Of a stretch of 64,000 bases of DNA, positions 41,817-49,545 are shown one piece after another. This DNA is from JBCBSP01 sp039819095. GTDB lineage: Bacteria > Pseudomonadota > Alphaproteobacteria > Caulobacterales > Maricaulaceae. The notes beneath the pieces are model-generated. The model worked only from the letters and a program-made list of their open reading frames with translations, had not been told where the DNA came from and ran no database searches. The stretch's first letter is position 1; each line of letters begins with the position of its first letter. The position numbers were made by a program, and so were the translations under genes. The stretch spans positions 62,001 to 126,000 of the forward strand of contig JBCBSP010000002.1 in the NCBI GenBank assembly GCA_039819095.1. The letters are read 5' to 3'.

Positions 41817-42611
41817 TTAACCGGCCGCGCGCAGCACGCGCCTGGCCCGGCGGATGATGGGCGCCTCAATGAGCTTGCCGTTCAAGAGCGCTGCACCCCC
41901 GCCGGCATCATCCAGCGCTGCGATGACCGCCCGCGCTTCATCAAGCTCAGCCGCGCTCGGCGTGAACACGGCGTTCACCGTGCTGATTTGAGCGGGATGG
42001 ATGCAGGCCTTGGCGGTGTAGCCGAGCGCTTTCACACGGCGCGTCTCGCTGGCGAGGCCGGTCTCATCCTTCACGTCGAGATAGGGCACGTCGATGGCCG
42101 CGACCCCGGCGGCCGCACACGCATTGGCGACAGTCGCGCGCGCGTGAAACAGCGCCTCCCACTCCATCTCCACACACAGATCAGCGGAGTAATCGCCGCC
42201 GCCGAACAGCGCCGCACTCACGCCCTTGACCGCACAGGTCCAGGAGGCCGCATCCAGCCCAACCGCGCTTTCAATCACCGGGATGAGCGGGGCGGCATGA
42301 TCAAGCGCCTGGCCGACCAGCTCCACCTCGACCGGGTGGTCAGCCTTCGGGATCATGATGAAATCCGGCGCAGCGCCGGCCTCGGCGAGCGCGGCCACAT
42401 CGGCGCAGCCCCAGGCGGTGCGCAGCGCATTGACCCGCACTCCGAACCCGCCGCCAGCTTTCAGCGCCTCGATCACGGCTGAGCGCGCTTCGGCCTTGGC
42501 GTCCGGCGCGACGGCGTCTTCAAGGTCGACGCAAACGGCGTCCGCCCCGGCGGCGAGCGCCTTGGCGATACGGTCGGGCCGCGACCCCGGGACAAAAAGA
42601 AGGCTGCGCAT
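41817..42611 (-). CDS. HpcH/HpaI aldolase/CitE-like CoA lyase
   Basis: A 264-residue TIM-barrel protein of the CitE / citramalyl-CoA lyase type. The start SLLFVPGSRPDRI, the metal-site VDLEDAV (Glu31), VIESAVGL (Glu114), GGGDYSADL and KACIHPAQ are all family marks. Relatives cleave malyl-, citramalyl- or beta-hydroxyacyl-CoA to two smaller units. It is first of the leftward MaoC/acyl-CoA dehydrogenase/CaiB 2 run and has a perfect B-box 21 bases before its ATG, divergent from a VOC lipoprotein gene. Confidence 0.9.
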   Translation of the reverse strand: MRSLLFVPGSRPDRIAKALAAGADAVCVDLEDAVAPDAKAEARSAVIEALKAGGGFGVRVNALRTAWGCADVAALAEAGAAPDFIMIPKADHPVEVELVGQALDHAAPLIPVIESAVGLDAASWTCAVKGVSAALFGGGDYSADLCVEMEWEALFHARATVANACAAAGVAAIDVPYLDVKDETGLASETRRVKALGYTAKACIHPAQISTVNAVFTPSAAELDEARAVIAALDDAGGGAALLNGKLIEAPIIRRARRVLRAAG

Positions 42612-42631
42612 GATGATCGGCTCGTGTAAGA

Positions 42632-42643
42632 TTGTCCGGACAA
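42632..42643. promoter_or_regulatory. B-box operator, perfect 12-bp palindrome
   Basis: TTGTCCGGACAA lies 21 bases upstream of the HpcH/HpaI lyase ATG and 67 bases upstream of the divergent VOC lipoprotein ATG. It is identical to the B-box at 21025-21036. Confidence 0.72.
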
Positions 42644-42709
42644 ATATAGGCGCGAGTCGCGCGGGTCAATGTCAAACCGCTCCTCGTGCGACGCCTTCAG
42701 GAGGACGCC

Positions 42710-43282
42710 ATGACGATCATCCAGAACCGGTTCATCACCGCCCTGATGGGCCTGGCCGCCCTGCTCGCCAGCGCGTGCGCCACCGCGCAGGAGGGGGCTG
42801 AAACAGAGTATTCCGGCTCCTACTTCAAACGCCAGGCCATCGTGGTGTCCGACATGGATCGGGCTCTGACGCTCTATCGCGACGTGCTGGGCTTTCAGCT
42901 GCACTCGCTTACCACATCTGGCGAGAACAGCTACTCCTATGAGGTGTTCAACATCCCGCGCGAAGCCAGTATGCGCTTCGCCACGCTGGACGCGGGCGAG
43001 GTTCAGATCCGCACGCTCGCGCTTCTGGAAGTAAACGGGGTGGAACTACCGCAGAAGACCGGCATCCGCACAGCCGCCGCGGTGATCAACGCCAATGGGC
43101 GCTATGAGGAGATCTATGCCGAGGTGCAGGCGATGGGGCTTCACACGATAAGCCCACGCGCGCTCGGCGATCCGAACTCTGAACGCGGCGCCGGCATTGA
43201 GCTCGGCTTTCTCGATTGGGACGATAACCTAATCGTCCTTTACCAGTTCCCCGGCCCGCAGGCCGCGCCCAGCCCGCGCTAG
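42710..43282 (+). CDS. VOC-superfamily lipoprotein 2
   Basis: A 190-residue protein with lipobox LASAC and one VOC domain from about residue 42: RQAIVVSDMDRALTLYRDVLGFQL, ending DWDDNLIVLYQFPG, where the usual metal-binding Glu is replaced by Leu-Tyr. It is related to the lipoprotein at 38050 (shared ALTLYRDxLG pattern). The start follows AGGAGG. It overlaps the convergent alpha/beta hydrolase gene by 4 bases at its end and shares a B-box with the HpcH lyase gene. Confidence 0.78.
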   Translation: MTIIQNRFITALMGLAALLASACATAQEGAETEYSGSYFKRQAIVVSDMDRALTLYRDVLGFQLHSLTTSGENSYSYEVFNIPREASMRFATLDAGEVQIRTLALLEVNGVELPQKTGIRTAAAVINANGRYEEIYAEVQAMGLHTISPRALGDPNSERGAGIELGFLDWDDNLIVLYQFPGPQAAPSPR

Positions 43283-44382
43283 CGCCGCGGGGCCAGACCA
43301 GTATGCTGGGCGATATGCGCTAGGAGCTGCGCCTGCAGCACCTCAGGATCTAGCGCAGCGGCAAGCTCAGCTTCGCTGCGGGCGGCCTCGAGCGCATGAC
43401 GGCGGATCGCGGCCCATAGCGCGACGAGAAACCCGCCATGCTCGTCCGGCTTCCAGCTGAGGCCGGGCGGCGGCTCGGCGAAAACCGGCGGCGAGGCCGG
43501 CGCCGGTTCGCCGTTGGCCGGCGCGCCGGGACACGCCTTCAGATGAGCCTGCATCGTGCTGAGCGCGGCTTCACGATCATCGCCCCAGCCCCGGATTTCC
43601 ACGCTCGCGGCGCAGTCTTGAAGTCGGTCCAGGTGCACGCTGAGCGGATCGCGATCCATGGCGCCGATCAGGGTCGGCGCGCTCACTTGGTCCGGCCCGA
43701 TCTCGCCGCGCCTTTTGAACGCCGCGCGATAGGGTTTCACATAGCTTTGCCAAGCCAGGAGCCAGTCACGCAACCGGCGAAGGCGGACCTCCAGCGCAAC
43801 CGCGCCAGCAGGCATCCGCGCAGCGAGCCGGGTATCATACCAGGGAAAGAAGATCAGCTGTTCGTCCAGCCGCGCCCAGGTCTGGATCAGATGAGAGCCA
43901 TCCCAGACCGGCGGATAGGTCAGAAGATAGTTCGCCAGCAGGTCTGCCCGCTCAGCCGCGGTCCAGACCGCATAGCCGTCCAGGGCCAGAGCACTCACGC
44001 GCTCCGGCCGGCTCAGCGCAAAACTCATCGCTGTGCCGGCGCCGGTGTGGAACCCGTAAAGCCCGGCCCGCGTGACGCCGAACCCATCCAGCACGTGACC
44101 GAGCTGGTCGGCATAGTCTTCGCTGGACGGTTCGTTCAGGGGCAAACCCTCCGACAGGCCATTGCCCGGCGTATCCAGCCCGATCACATCGAAGTGGGCG
44201 ATGAGACGTTCAGCGATCGGCGAAAGGGCATCGGCGCTTTCCGGCGAGCCGTGAAGAAGGATGACCACCGGAGCGCCTCGGGGGCCGGCGCGCTGAAACG
44301 CCGTGCGCAGCCCGTTGGCATTGAAAAAACCGCGCTCGCCCCAGCCGGGTTCGAAACCTGATTTGACCCGCGCCGCGCTCAC
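43279..44382 (-). CDS. Alpha/beta hydrolase-fold protein with atypical nucleophile elbow
   Basis: A 367-residue alpha/beta hydrolase. The oxyanion segment LLHGSPES and the first half are typical, but the elbow reads GFHTGAG, placing His (about residue 130) where Ser, Asp or Cys normally sits. I recall other GxHTGA members of this superfamily, so it may be an established but uncharacterised subgroup. An Ala/Pro-rich linker and about 80 C-terminal residues follow the core. It overlaps the MDR gene by 4 bases, giving a two-gene leftward operon. The catalytic mode is unknown. Confidence 0.78.
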   Translation of the reverse strand: MSAARVKSGFEPGWGERGFFNANGLRTAFQRAGPRGAPVVILLHGSPESADALSPIAERLIAHFDVIGLDTPGNGLSEGLPLNEPSSEDYADQLGHVLDGFGVTRAGLYGFHTGAGTAMSFALSRPERVSALALDGYAVWTAAERADLLANYLLTYPPVWDGSHLIQTWARLDEQLIFFPWYDTRLAARMPAGAVALEVRLRRLRDWLLAWQSYVKPYRAAFKRRGEIGPDQVSAPTLIGAMDRDPLSVHLDRLQDCAASVEIRGWGDDREAALSTMQAHLKACPGAPANGEPAPASPPVFAEPPPGLSWKPDEHGGFLVALWAAIRRHALEAARSEAELAAALDPEVLQAQLLAHIAQHTGLAPRR

Positions 44383-45374
44383 AGCGTGATCAACGCCTTG
44401 CCGACATTGCGACCGTCCACCAGCCGTTCGAAGACCGCCGGCGCCTGATCAAGCCCCTCGGCTATGTCCTCGGCGACGGTGAGCGCGCCGGAGCGGGCCA
44501 GCGGCCGGCACTCGTCCAGAAACAGGTTCCAGCGGTCGTAGAAATCGTAGACCACCAGACCGAAAAGCTGGGCGCGCTTGCCGATGACCAGACCGACCGG
44601 CAGGCCAGGGGCCGGCGCATCAGCGTGATAGTGCGCCGCCAGACCGCATAGGACCGCGCGGCCATAGGTCTGCATATTGCCCAGCGCCAGCATGAGCATG
44701 TCGACGCTGACATTTTCAAAGTGAAGCGTGACGCCCGGCTCGGCTTCCTTCGCGAGCTGCTCGCGCCAGCCTTCGGCCTTGTAGTCGAGACAAGCATCGA
44801 AGCGGTACTGGCCGGTGACGAGCGCGCACTTCTCCGCCCCGCCGGCAATGCCGATCACCTTTGACGCACCGCGTGCGCGGGCGATCTGCCCGACGCTGGC
44901 GCCCACAGGCCCGGCGGCGGCGTCCACCAGCACGATATCGCCCTGGCGTGCGCCGGCGAGCTGGGTGGTTCCCGCCCACGCCGTCAGCCCCGGCATGCCG
45001 AGCACAGTCAGATAGGTTTTTGCGTCCAGCCCACCGGCTTCGATCAGGCGCGCATCGCTCGCCGGAATGGCGGCGAATTCGCGCCAGCCCGCCTCCATCA
45101 CATAGACCAGATCGCCCTCGCGATGGCTCGCAGCCCGGCTTTCCGCCACTCGGCCTACACCGTGACCGGGGATAGCCTCGCGCATCGGTTCCGGCGCCGG
45201 CTCGCCCATATGCCGTCCGCGCAGGCGCGTGCCGACATACGGGTCCATGGAGACATGCTCCAGCTTCACCACCACGCCGCCGTCCGGGCAGGCCGGACGG
45301 TCCGCGTCGACAAGCGTGAAGTCCGCCGCGCGCGGCTTGTGATCAATGGCGGCTTTCAAAACGACTTGCTGCAT
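44379..45374 (-). CDS. MDR-family NADP-dependent oxidoreductase (CurA / leukotriene B4 dehydrogenase-like)
   Basis: A 331-residue zinc-independent medium-chain reductase. The segments LEHVSMDPYVGTRLRG, VLGMPGLTAWAG, VDAAAGPVGASVGQIA (Rossmann motif) and YGRAVLCGLAAHY are those of the CurA/PTGR group, which reduce conjugated C=C bonds of enones with NADPH. It leads the operon with the GFHTG hydrolase. A palindromic element lies between it and the upstream two-domain VOC gene, so whether it shares the A-box at 46430 is uncertain. Confidence 0.9.
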   Translation of the reverse strand: MQQVVLKAAIDHKPRAADFTLVDADRPACPDGGVVVKLEHVSMDPYVGTRLRGRHMGEPAPEPMREAIPGHGVGRVAESRAASHREGDLVYVMEAGWREFAAIPASDARLIEAGGLDAKTYLTVLGMPGLTAWAGTTQLAGARQGDIVLVDAAAGPVGASVGQIARARGASKVIGIAGGAEKCALVTGQYRFDACLDYKAEGWREQLAKEAEPGVTLHFENVSVDMLMLALGNMQTYGRAVLCGLAAHYHADAPAPGLPVGLVIGKRAQLFGLVVYDFYDRWNLFLDECRPLARSGALTVAEDIAEGLDQAPAVFERLVDGRNVGKALITL

Positions 45375-45397
45375 GATCTCTCTCTTCTAGGACGTAC

Positions 45398-45494
45398 CAC
45401 CCCAGCCCTCCCCCAAGGGGAGGGCCAAGGACAAGACCCTCACGAAATGCCCCGCGAACCTGACCCCCTCCCCTTCAAGGGGAGGGTCGGGGTG
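45398..45494. repeat. MITE-like palindromic element with inverted ends
   Basis: CACCCCAGCCCTCCCC (45398-45413) and GGGGAGGGTCGGGGTG (45479-45494) are inverted repeats matching at 14 of 16 bases and bound a 97-base element. Each end also forms its own hairpin (CCCTCCCC-CAA-GGGGAGGG and CCCTCCCC-TTCAA-GGGGAGGG). Confidence 0.65.
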
Positions 45495-45514
45495 GGTGAA
45501 GCCACGCGGGACGC

Positions 45515-46396
45515 CTACATCTCCACCACTTCAACCAGGGCGCCGTCCGGCGCGCGCAGCACCCCAGCGCGCTTGCCGGTATAGGGCGCGCCCTGGCGAA
45601 GAACCGGCTCGGCGACCCAGTCGCCTTTGATGGAATCAAAATCAGGATGCAGGAAGGTGCCGACCGAGCAGCCCGGCGCCATCATGCCCTGATGGCGCGG
45701 GCGCGGCGTGGCGGCATCGGGATACTGGTCCACCTCCAGGAAGACATCGCGGCCATGGATAGCCGTGGCGATAGTGTGCAGTTCATCGGTCGGCGTGCCG
45801 TAGGCGTTGGCGAGCATATGATACTCGATATCCATCACCCGGCCGGTGGGAAAGCCCAGCGTCTCATCGAACCATTTCAGGCTCGAATGCATGTCCGAGC
45901 AGCCGATGACGAGGATGAAAAGCTTGTCGATCGGCGTGGAGGCGCGCGGCAGATCATAGGCGGGAAGATTGTCGCGGATCTGGGTGAGATAGACGATCTC
46001 TTCGTCGGGGCCCTTCACCTGCATCGGATAGATGGCGGGCAGCCCCTCGATCTCGCGCGGCGGGCCGATCACCTCGAACGGCGAGCCCTTTACCCGTTCA
46101 TTGGCCTGCAGCACATCGGTGACGCAAATCTCGATCGCCGCCCAGCCATAGGTGACGAGCGCCTTATAGCCCTCGACCGGCTTCTGTTCGACCAGGCGCA
46201 GATAAATCTCCGCCCCTGAGGCCGGCTGCATCACCACATGGCGCGCGCCGGCGGCACTGGGCGCGTCAAAGCTCTTTGCGAGGTCCTCGCTGAGCGGTCC
46301 GCGTTCGACCGTCTCGTAGTCCAGATAATCGCGATAGCGGGCTTCAGCCGCATCAAGGTCTGCCACGGTGAGGGTGGCGGCGCGCAAGAGCTTCAT
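45515..46396 (-). CDS. Two-domain VOC-family protein
   Basis: A 293-residue cytoplasmic protein with two VOC domains (residues about 1-140 and 150-293): LLRAATLTVADLDAAEARYRDYLDY at the start and KLFILVIGCSDMHSSLKWFDETLGF at the second. The length resembles two-domain ring-cleaving dioxygenases, but the classical His-His-Glu pattern is not evident (a LHTIATAIHGRDVF stretch lies in domain 2). It may be an isomerase, lyase or binding protein. An A-box lies 34 bases before the ATG. Confidence 0.8.
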   Translation of the reverse strand: MKLLRAATLTVADLDAAEARYRDYLDYETVERGPLSEDLAKSFDAPSAAGARHVVMQPASGAEIYLRLVEQKPVEGYKALVTYGWAAIEICVTDVLQANERVKGSPFEVIGPPREIEGLPAIYPMQVKGPDEEIVYLTQIRDNLPAYDLPRASTPIDKLFILVIGCSDMHSSLKWFDETLGFPTGRVMDIEYHMLANAYGTPTDELHTIATAIHGRDVFLEVDQYPDAATPRPRHQGMMAPGCSVGTFLHPDFDSIKGDWVAEPVLRQGAPYTGKRAGVLRAPDGALVEVVEM

Positions 46397-46429
46397 GGGT
46401 CATGGTCCGAGGCTGACGCCGCTGGGCGG

Positions 46430-46447
46430 CAAATGGTATATCATTTG
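46430..46447. promoter_or_regulatory. A-box operator between the two-domain VOC and LolA-like genes
   Basis: CAAATGGTATATCATTTG, identical to the copy at 32815-32832. It is 34 bases from the VOC ATG and 92 bases from the ATG at 46539. Confidence 0.75.
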
Positions 46448-46538
46448 AAACGCCACCGTGGCCCAGCCGCGCTTTCGATGCAATCATTCAGTCTGTAAGG
46501 CTGCCTACGTCCATACGCTTTTGTCCGGAGACGCCCTC

Positions 46539-47312
46539 ATGAGCCTGCTTCGCCTCATCGCCCTCGCCTTTGTCTGGTTCGCCGGGTCGGCGGCTCTGGC
46601 CGACCCTGACGCGCCGCTGACCGAGCCGGATGCGCTCACCGGTGCTGAAATCGTGGCGCGGGCCCATGAGGCCGCCGGCGGTGAAAGCTGGACCCGTCCC
46701 GGCAGCCTGCACCTGACCGGTCATGCCGTGTTCTGGCGCGGCGGACCGGAGCTGGTGCGCTATGACCGCTATCAGATGTGGAGGGTGTTCGACGCCGGAA
46801 AACAGGACGCGCACGCCGCCGACGGCCGGGTGCGCATTCAGGGCGATATCGATGGCGAAACCGTTTTCCTGATCAGCTTTGACGGTGAGACCACCTATGA
46901 CATTAACGGGCCTCTGTCCGAGGCGGCCGATTCAGATCGCTGGTCGTCCAATTTCGGTTTCGGCGTCATTCGTCATGCGCTGGATGAAGATTATTCGGTC
47001 GACCGGCTGGGCGATGATTATGTGGATGGCGCGCCGGCCTATTCGGTCCGGGTGAACGACCCGGCGGGCGGCGCGACGCTGTTTCGCATCCGCCAATCGG
47101 ATTTTGCGGTGGTCTATGTCGGCTTCGACACCCCGCGCGGCTGGCATGAGCGCAAGTATTCAGAGTTCTACCGCGTCGAGGGCGTAGACTGGCTGCAGGC
47201 TGGCCGGGTCCGCCTGTTCTATGACGGGGTGAAGGCCAACGAGATCCAGTGGACCGATTTCACCATCGGTGACACCTATCCTGAAAACCTGTTCGTGGTT
47301 GAGGCGCGCTGA
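46539..47312 (+). CDS. Exported protein, possibly LolA/outer-membrane-sorting-like fold
   Basis: A 257-residue protein with a Sec signal (residues 1-22, ending ALA). The mature part begins GAEIVARAHEAAGG and is beta-rich (GHAVFWRGG, YRVEGVDW, IQWTDFTIGDTYPENLF), like the LolA-type lipid-binding half barrels, but I see no decisive motif. The start MSLLRLIAL is preferred over an ATG 27 codons upstream. It is divergent from the two-domain VOC gene and shares its A-box. Probably a further periplasmic ligand-binding component. Confidence 0.65.
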   Translation: MSLLRLIALAFVWFAGSAALADPDAPLTEPDALTGAEIVARAHEAAGGESWTRPGSLHLTGHAVFWRGGPELVRYDRYQMWRVFDAGKQDAHAADGRVRIQGDIDGETVFLISFDGETTYDINGPLSEAADSDRWSSNFGFGVIRHALDEDYSVDRLGDDYVDGAPAYSVRVNDPAGGATLFRIRQSDFAVVYVGFDTPRGWHERKYSEFYRVEGVDWLQAGRVRLFYDGVKANEIQWTDFTIGDTYPENLFVVEAR

Positions 47313-47348
47313 GTCGCTTCTTTCACCCCATGTTGTGGGAGCTGAGCC

Positions 47349-47699
47349 GTGTCCGGAGCATCATCAATCGAACGGATTTATGCTCAGATGAATTGCGTGA
47401 GCATTTCCACGAGTGAGGCCTGGTTCAGCGAGTTGTTCGGGCGTGAGCCTGATGCAAAGCCCATGGCGGGCCTTTGCGAATGGTGTCATGGCGACTCTGC
47501 TGGCCTGCAGCTCTTCGAGAACGGCAAGGATGCCGGGCATGGTGCGCTGACGATGATCGTGCGCGATCTCCACGCAGAGCGCGTTCGGCTGGAAGCCGCA
47601 GGCCTGGCGCCGGGACCGATTGAGCCGGCGACGACGACCAGCCTTGTGCGCCTGACAGACCCGGACAGAAATCTCATCGTTCTAGCCCAACCGCGATAG
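47349..47699 (+). CDS. Small VOC-family protein
   Basis: A 116-residue single VOC domain without a signal peptide: QMNCVSISTSEAWFSELFG at the start and LVRLTDPDRNLIVLAQ at the end, the Glu metal ligand being absent. It lies 36 bases after the LolA-like gene and 9 bases before gspO. It might belong to either neighbour or to neither. It resembles small glyoxalase/bleomycin-resistance-fold proteins of unknown ligand. Confidence 0.72.
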   Translation: MSGASSIERIYAQMNCVSISTSEAWFSELFGREPDAKPMAGLCEWCHGDSAGLQLFENGKDAGHGALTMIVRDLHAERVRLEAAGLAPGPIEPATTTSLVRLTDPDRNLIVLAQPR

Positions 47700-47708
47700 C
47701 TTCGCCTC

Positions 47709-48212
47709 ATGCCGACGGCCTTCACCGATCCGGTGTTTCTCACCCTCACTGCGGCCCTGATGGCCGCGCTCACGGCTCTGGCCTGGATCGATGCGCGCAC
47801 GTATCGACTGCCGGATGTGATCACCCTGCCGCTGATCCTGGCCGGCCTGGTCGCCGCCTGGCTCTTACAGCGCGATCTTCTGGTCCATGCCCTGGGCGCG
47901 GCGCTGGGCTATGCGGGCCTGGTGGCGATCGAAAAAGCCTATGAGCGATGGCGGGGCCGGCCTGGCCTCGGACGCGGCGACGCCAAGCTGATGGCCGCCG
48001 CCGGCGCCTGGTGCGGGGCGTGGGCGCTGCCGCTCATCCTGCTCAGCGCCAGCGCCGCCGGGCTCGTCTTCGTGCTGGCGCTGAAACTGTCGGGACGCGC
48101 CGTGCGTTCAGAGACGGCTGTGGCGTTCGGCCCGTTCCTGGCCCTCGCCATCGCGCTGGTCTGGTTTCTGATGGCGGCGGGGGTGTGGCCGCCGGACGCC
48201 GGAAGCGACTAG
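47709..48212 (+). CDS. gspO: Short prepilin peptidase (GspO-like, A24 domain only)
   Basis: A 167-residue membrane protein with about six helices holding only the aspartic-peptidase half of GspO/PilD. The two catalytic Asp residues are Asp28 (WIDARTYRLPD) and Asp90 (GRGDAKL, the GxGDxK motif). The N-terminal Cys-rich methyltransferase half of standard GspO (about 250-290 residues) is missing, so it should cleave but not methylate pseudopilins. It converges on, and overlaps by 4 bases, the gene at 48209 that ends the gsp operon. Confidence 0.85.
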   Translation: MPTAFTDPVFLTLTAALMAALTALAWIDARTYRLPDVITLPLILAGLVAAWLLQRDLLVHALGAALGYAGLVAIEKAYERWRGRPGLGRGDAKLMAAAGAWCGAWALPLILLSASAAGLVFVLALKLSGRAVRSETAVAFGPFLALAIALVWFLMAAGVWPPDAGSD

Positions 48213-48814
48213 CCGCGCACCCGCCCGGGCGCCTCGACGGCGCCGCTGCTGCGTCCATCCAGACCGCGACAGCTGCGAAGCCCGATGACCGGGCGCACGA
48301 CTTCAACGCCGGATCGTTCGCGCACCCGGATGAGACCCCGTTCGATGCGGGGCCCCGAAGCGGTCACCTCGCCGATCTCGCCGCTGACCGTGAAACTGCG
48401 CGCCGTGTCTTCGTGCAGGTAGAGCCGCCTGAACGCATCGCCTTGCAGGAAGTCCGCGCGCTGCGCTGTGACGCCCATGCGATGAACCGCCCCGTCATGC
48501 AGCGCCATCACCGCGCGGCGGGTCTCGTTTTCAAACAGCACAAGGCGATGCGGCATCGATGAGGTCCAGAAAAACAGGCCGCACTCCCCCGGCGCCAGCG
48601 TTTGCGGCGGCAGGGCGTCGGTCGGCTCCAGCATGACCGGATCGGGCGCAGCGGGCGTCGCAATGACCGCAGACGGGGCGGGCGGGCTGGCTCTGCTTTG
48701 CAGTTCGGACATGGACGGGTCGGGCCATTGACCGGGCGGATGCCCGGGCACGGCGCAGGCTGAAATGCCGGCGATCATGGCCAGGGCGATGAGGCTTGCA
48801 GCAATACGCGTCAT
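48209..48814 (-). CDS. Lipoprotein at the end of the gsp operon
   Basis: A 201-residue protein of unknown function with lipobox ISAC (Cys near 20). A Pro/Ala-rich linker leads to a beta-rich domain (GECGLFFWTSSMPHRLVLFENETRRAV is its start; the pattern is common in secretion-associated outer-membrane lipoproteins). The start MTRIAASL overlaps the gspN stop by one base. It could be a pilotin or accessory factor for GspD, but it is not recognisably GspS. Confidence 0.68.
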   Translation of the reverse strand: MTRIAASLIALAMIAGISACAVPGHPPGQWPDPSMSELQSRASPPAPSAVIATPAAPDPVMLEPTDALPPQTLAPGECGLFFWTSSMPHRLVLFENETRRAVMALHDGAVHRMGVTAQRADFLQGDAFRRLYLHEDTARSFTVSGEIGEVTASGPRIERGLIRVRERSGVEVVRPVIGLRSCRGLDGRSSGAVEAPGRVRG

Positions 48815-49545
48815 CAATACGTCCCCTCCCCTTGAGCACTCCAGGAACCGCCATTGTCGGCGAAACCCAGAGCAATGAGAACCGGGGCCAGCCCCGGCTG
48901 TGCGCGTTCTACGCCGGCGCGCCATTCAAAACGGCTCCGCCCCAGAAGGGCCTGACCGGTCAGCTCCGCCGCGTCGCTGGCGCCGGTCACGTCCACACCC
49001 AGCCGGGCGCCGGCGCAGTAGAGCGCGCCTTCCAGCACCGGCAGCTCGACCTCATAGCGCAGCCCCACGGGCAATAAGGCGGCCGAGCGCAACACGCCGT
49101 CGGCCTGCACGCAGCCATCGCGCAGCTCAAAGCCGATCCGGTCGATATCCAAAATCAGACTCTCGCCGGAAGCCGAAGGCAGGTTCTGCGCGCCCGGCAG
49201 GCGTTGCAGGCTGATCGCGCCGCGAACGCTGTGCGCTTCAATGAAGCCGGGCCGCAAGACAAGCACGCCGTCCAGTCGCAGATCGCGGTCGCGCGCCGCC
49301 AGTTCAACCACCGCCCGACCGGTCAGCAAGCGCGTGGCCGACAGGCGCGCATCAACCTGCTCGATGCGCTGGCCGGAGACTGTCACGCCGAACAGGCGCG
49401 CATCCCAGACCGGGCCGTGCACCAGCTCAGCCTGCACGCCCGCGGGACGGGCCAGAAGGTCGAACGCGACCCGGGCCGGCATGAATGCGGCCAGGCCGAT
49501 CAGCAGGCCCATAAAGGCGAAGAGGATGACGAAGCTGCGCGGCAT
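48814..49545 (-). CDS. gspN: Type II secretion protein GspN
   Basis: A 243-residue inner-membrane-anchored protein with one N-terminal helix (VILFAFMGLLIGLAAFM) and a beta-rich periplasmic part (LIHGPVWDARL-like VHGPVWDARLFGV and repeated Leu-Arg strand pattern) typical of GspN. It is the last core gene of gspC-N and follows gspM without a gap. Its role in the inner-membrane platform is not well defined in the family. Confidence 0.8.
   Translation of the reverse strand: MPRSFVILFAFMGLLIGLAAFMPARVAFDLLARPAGVQAELVHGPVWDARLFGVTVSGQRIEQVDARLSATRLLTGRAVVELAARDRDLRLDGVLVLRPGFIEAHSVRGAISLQRLPGAQNLPSASGESLILDIDRIGFELRDGCVQADGVLRSAALLPVGLRYEVELPVLEGALYCAGARLGVDVTGASDAAELTGQALLGRSRFEWRAGVERAQPGLAPVLIALGFADNGGSWSAQGEGTY

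Noticed and set aside
46521..46532. TTGTCCGGAG as a further B-box before the LolA-like gene
   Set aside because: The right half (AGACG) does not match the palindrome and the GGAG is well placed as a ribosome-binding site for the ATG at 46539.
47361..47373. GTGTCCGGAGC near 47350 as a B-box
   Set aside because: It lies inside the coding start of the small VOC gene and lacks the second half of the palindrome.
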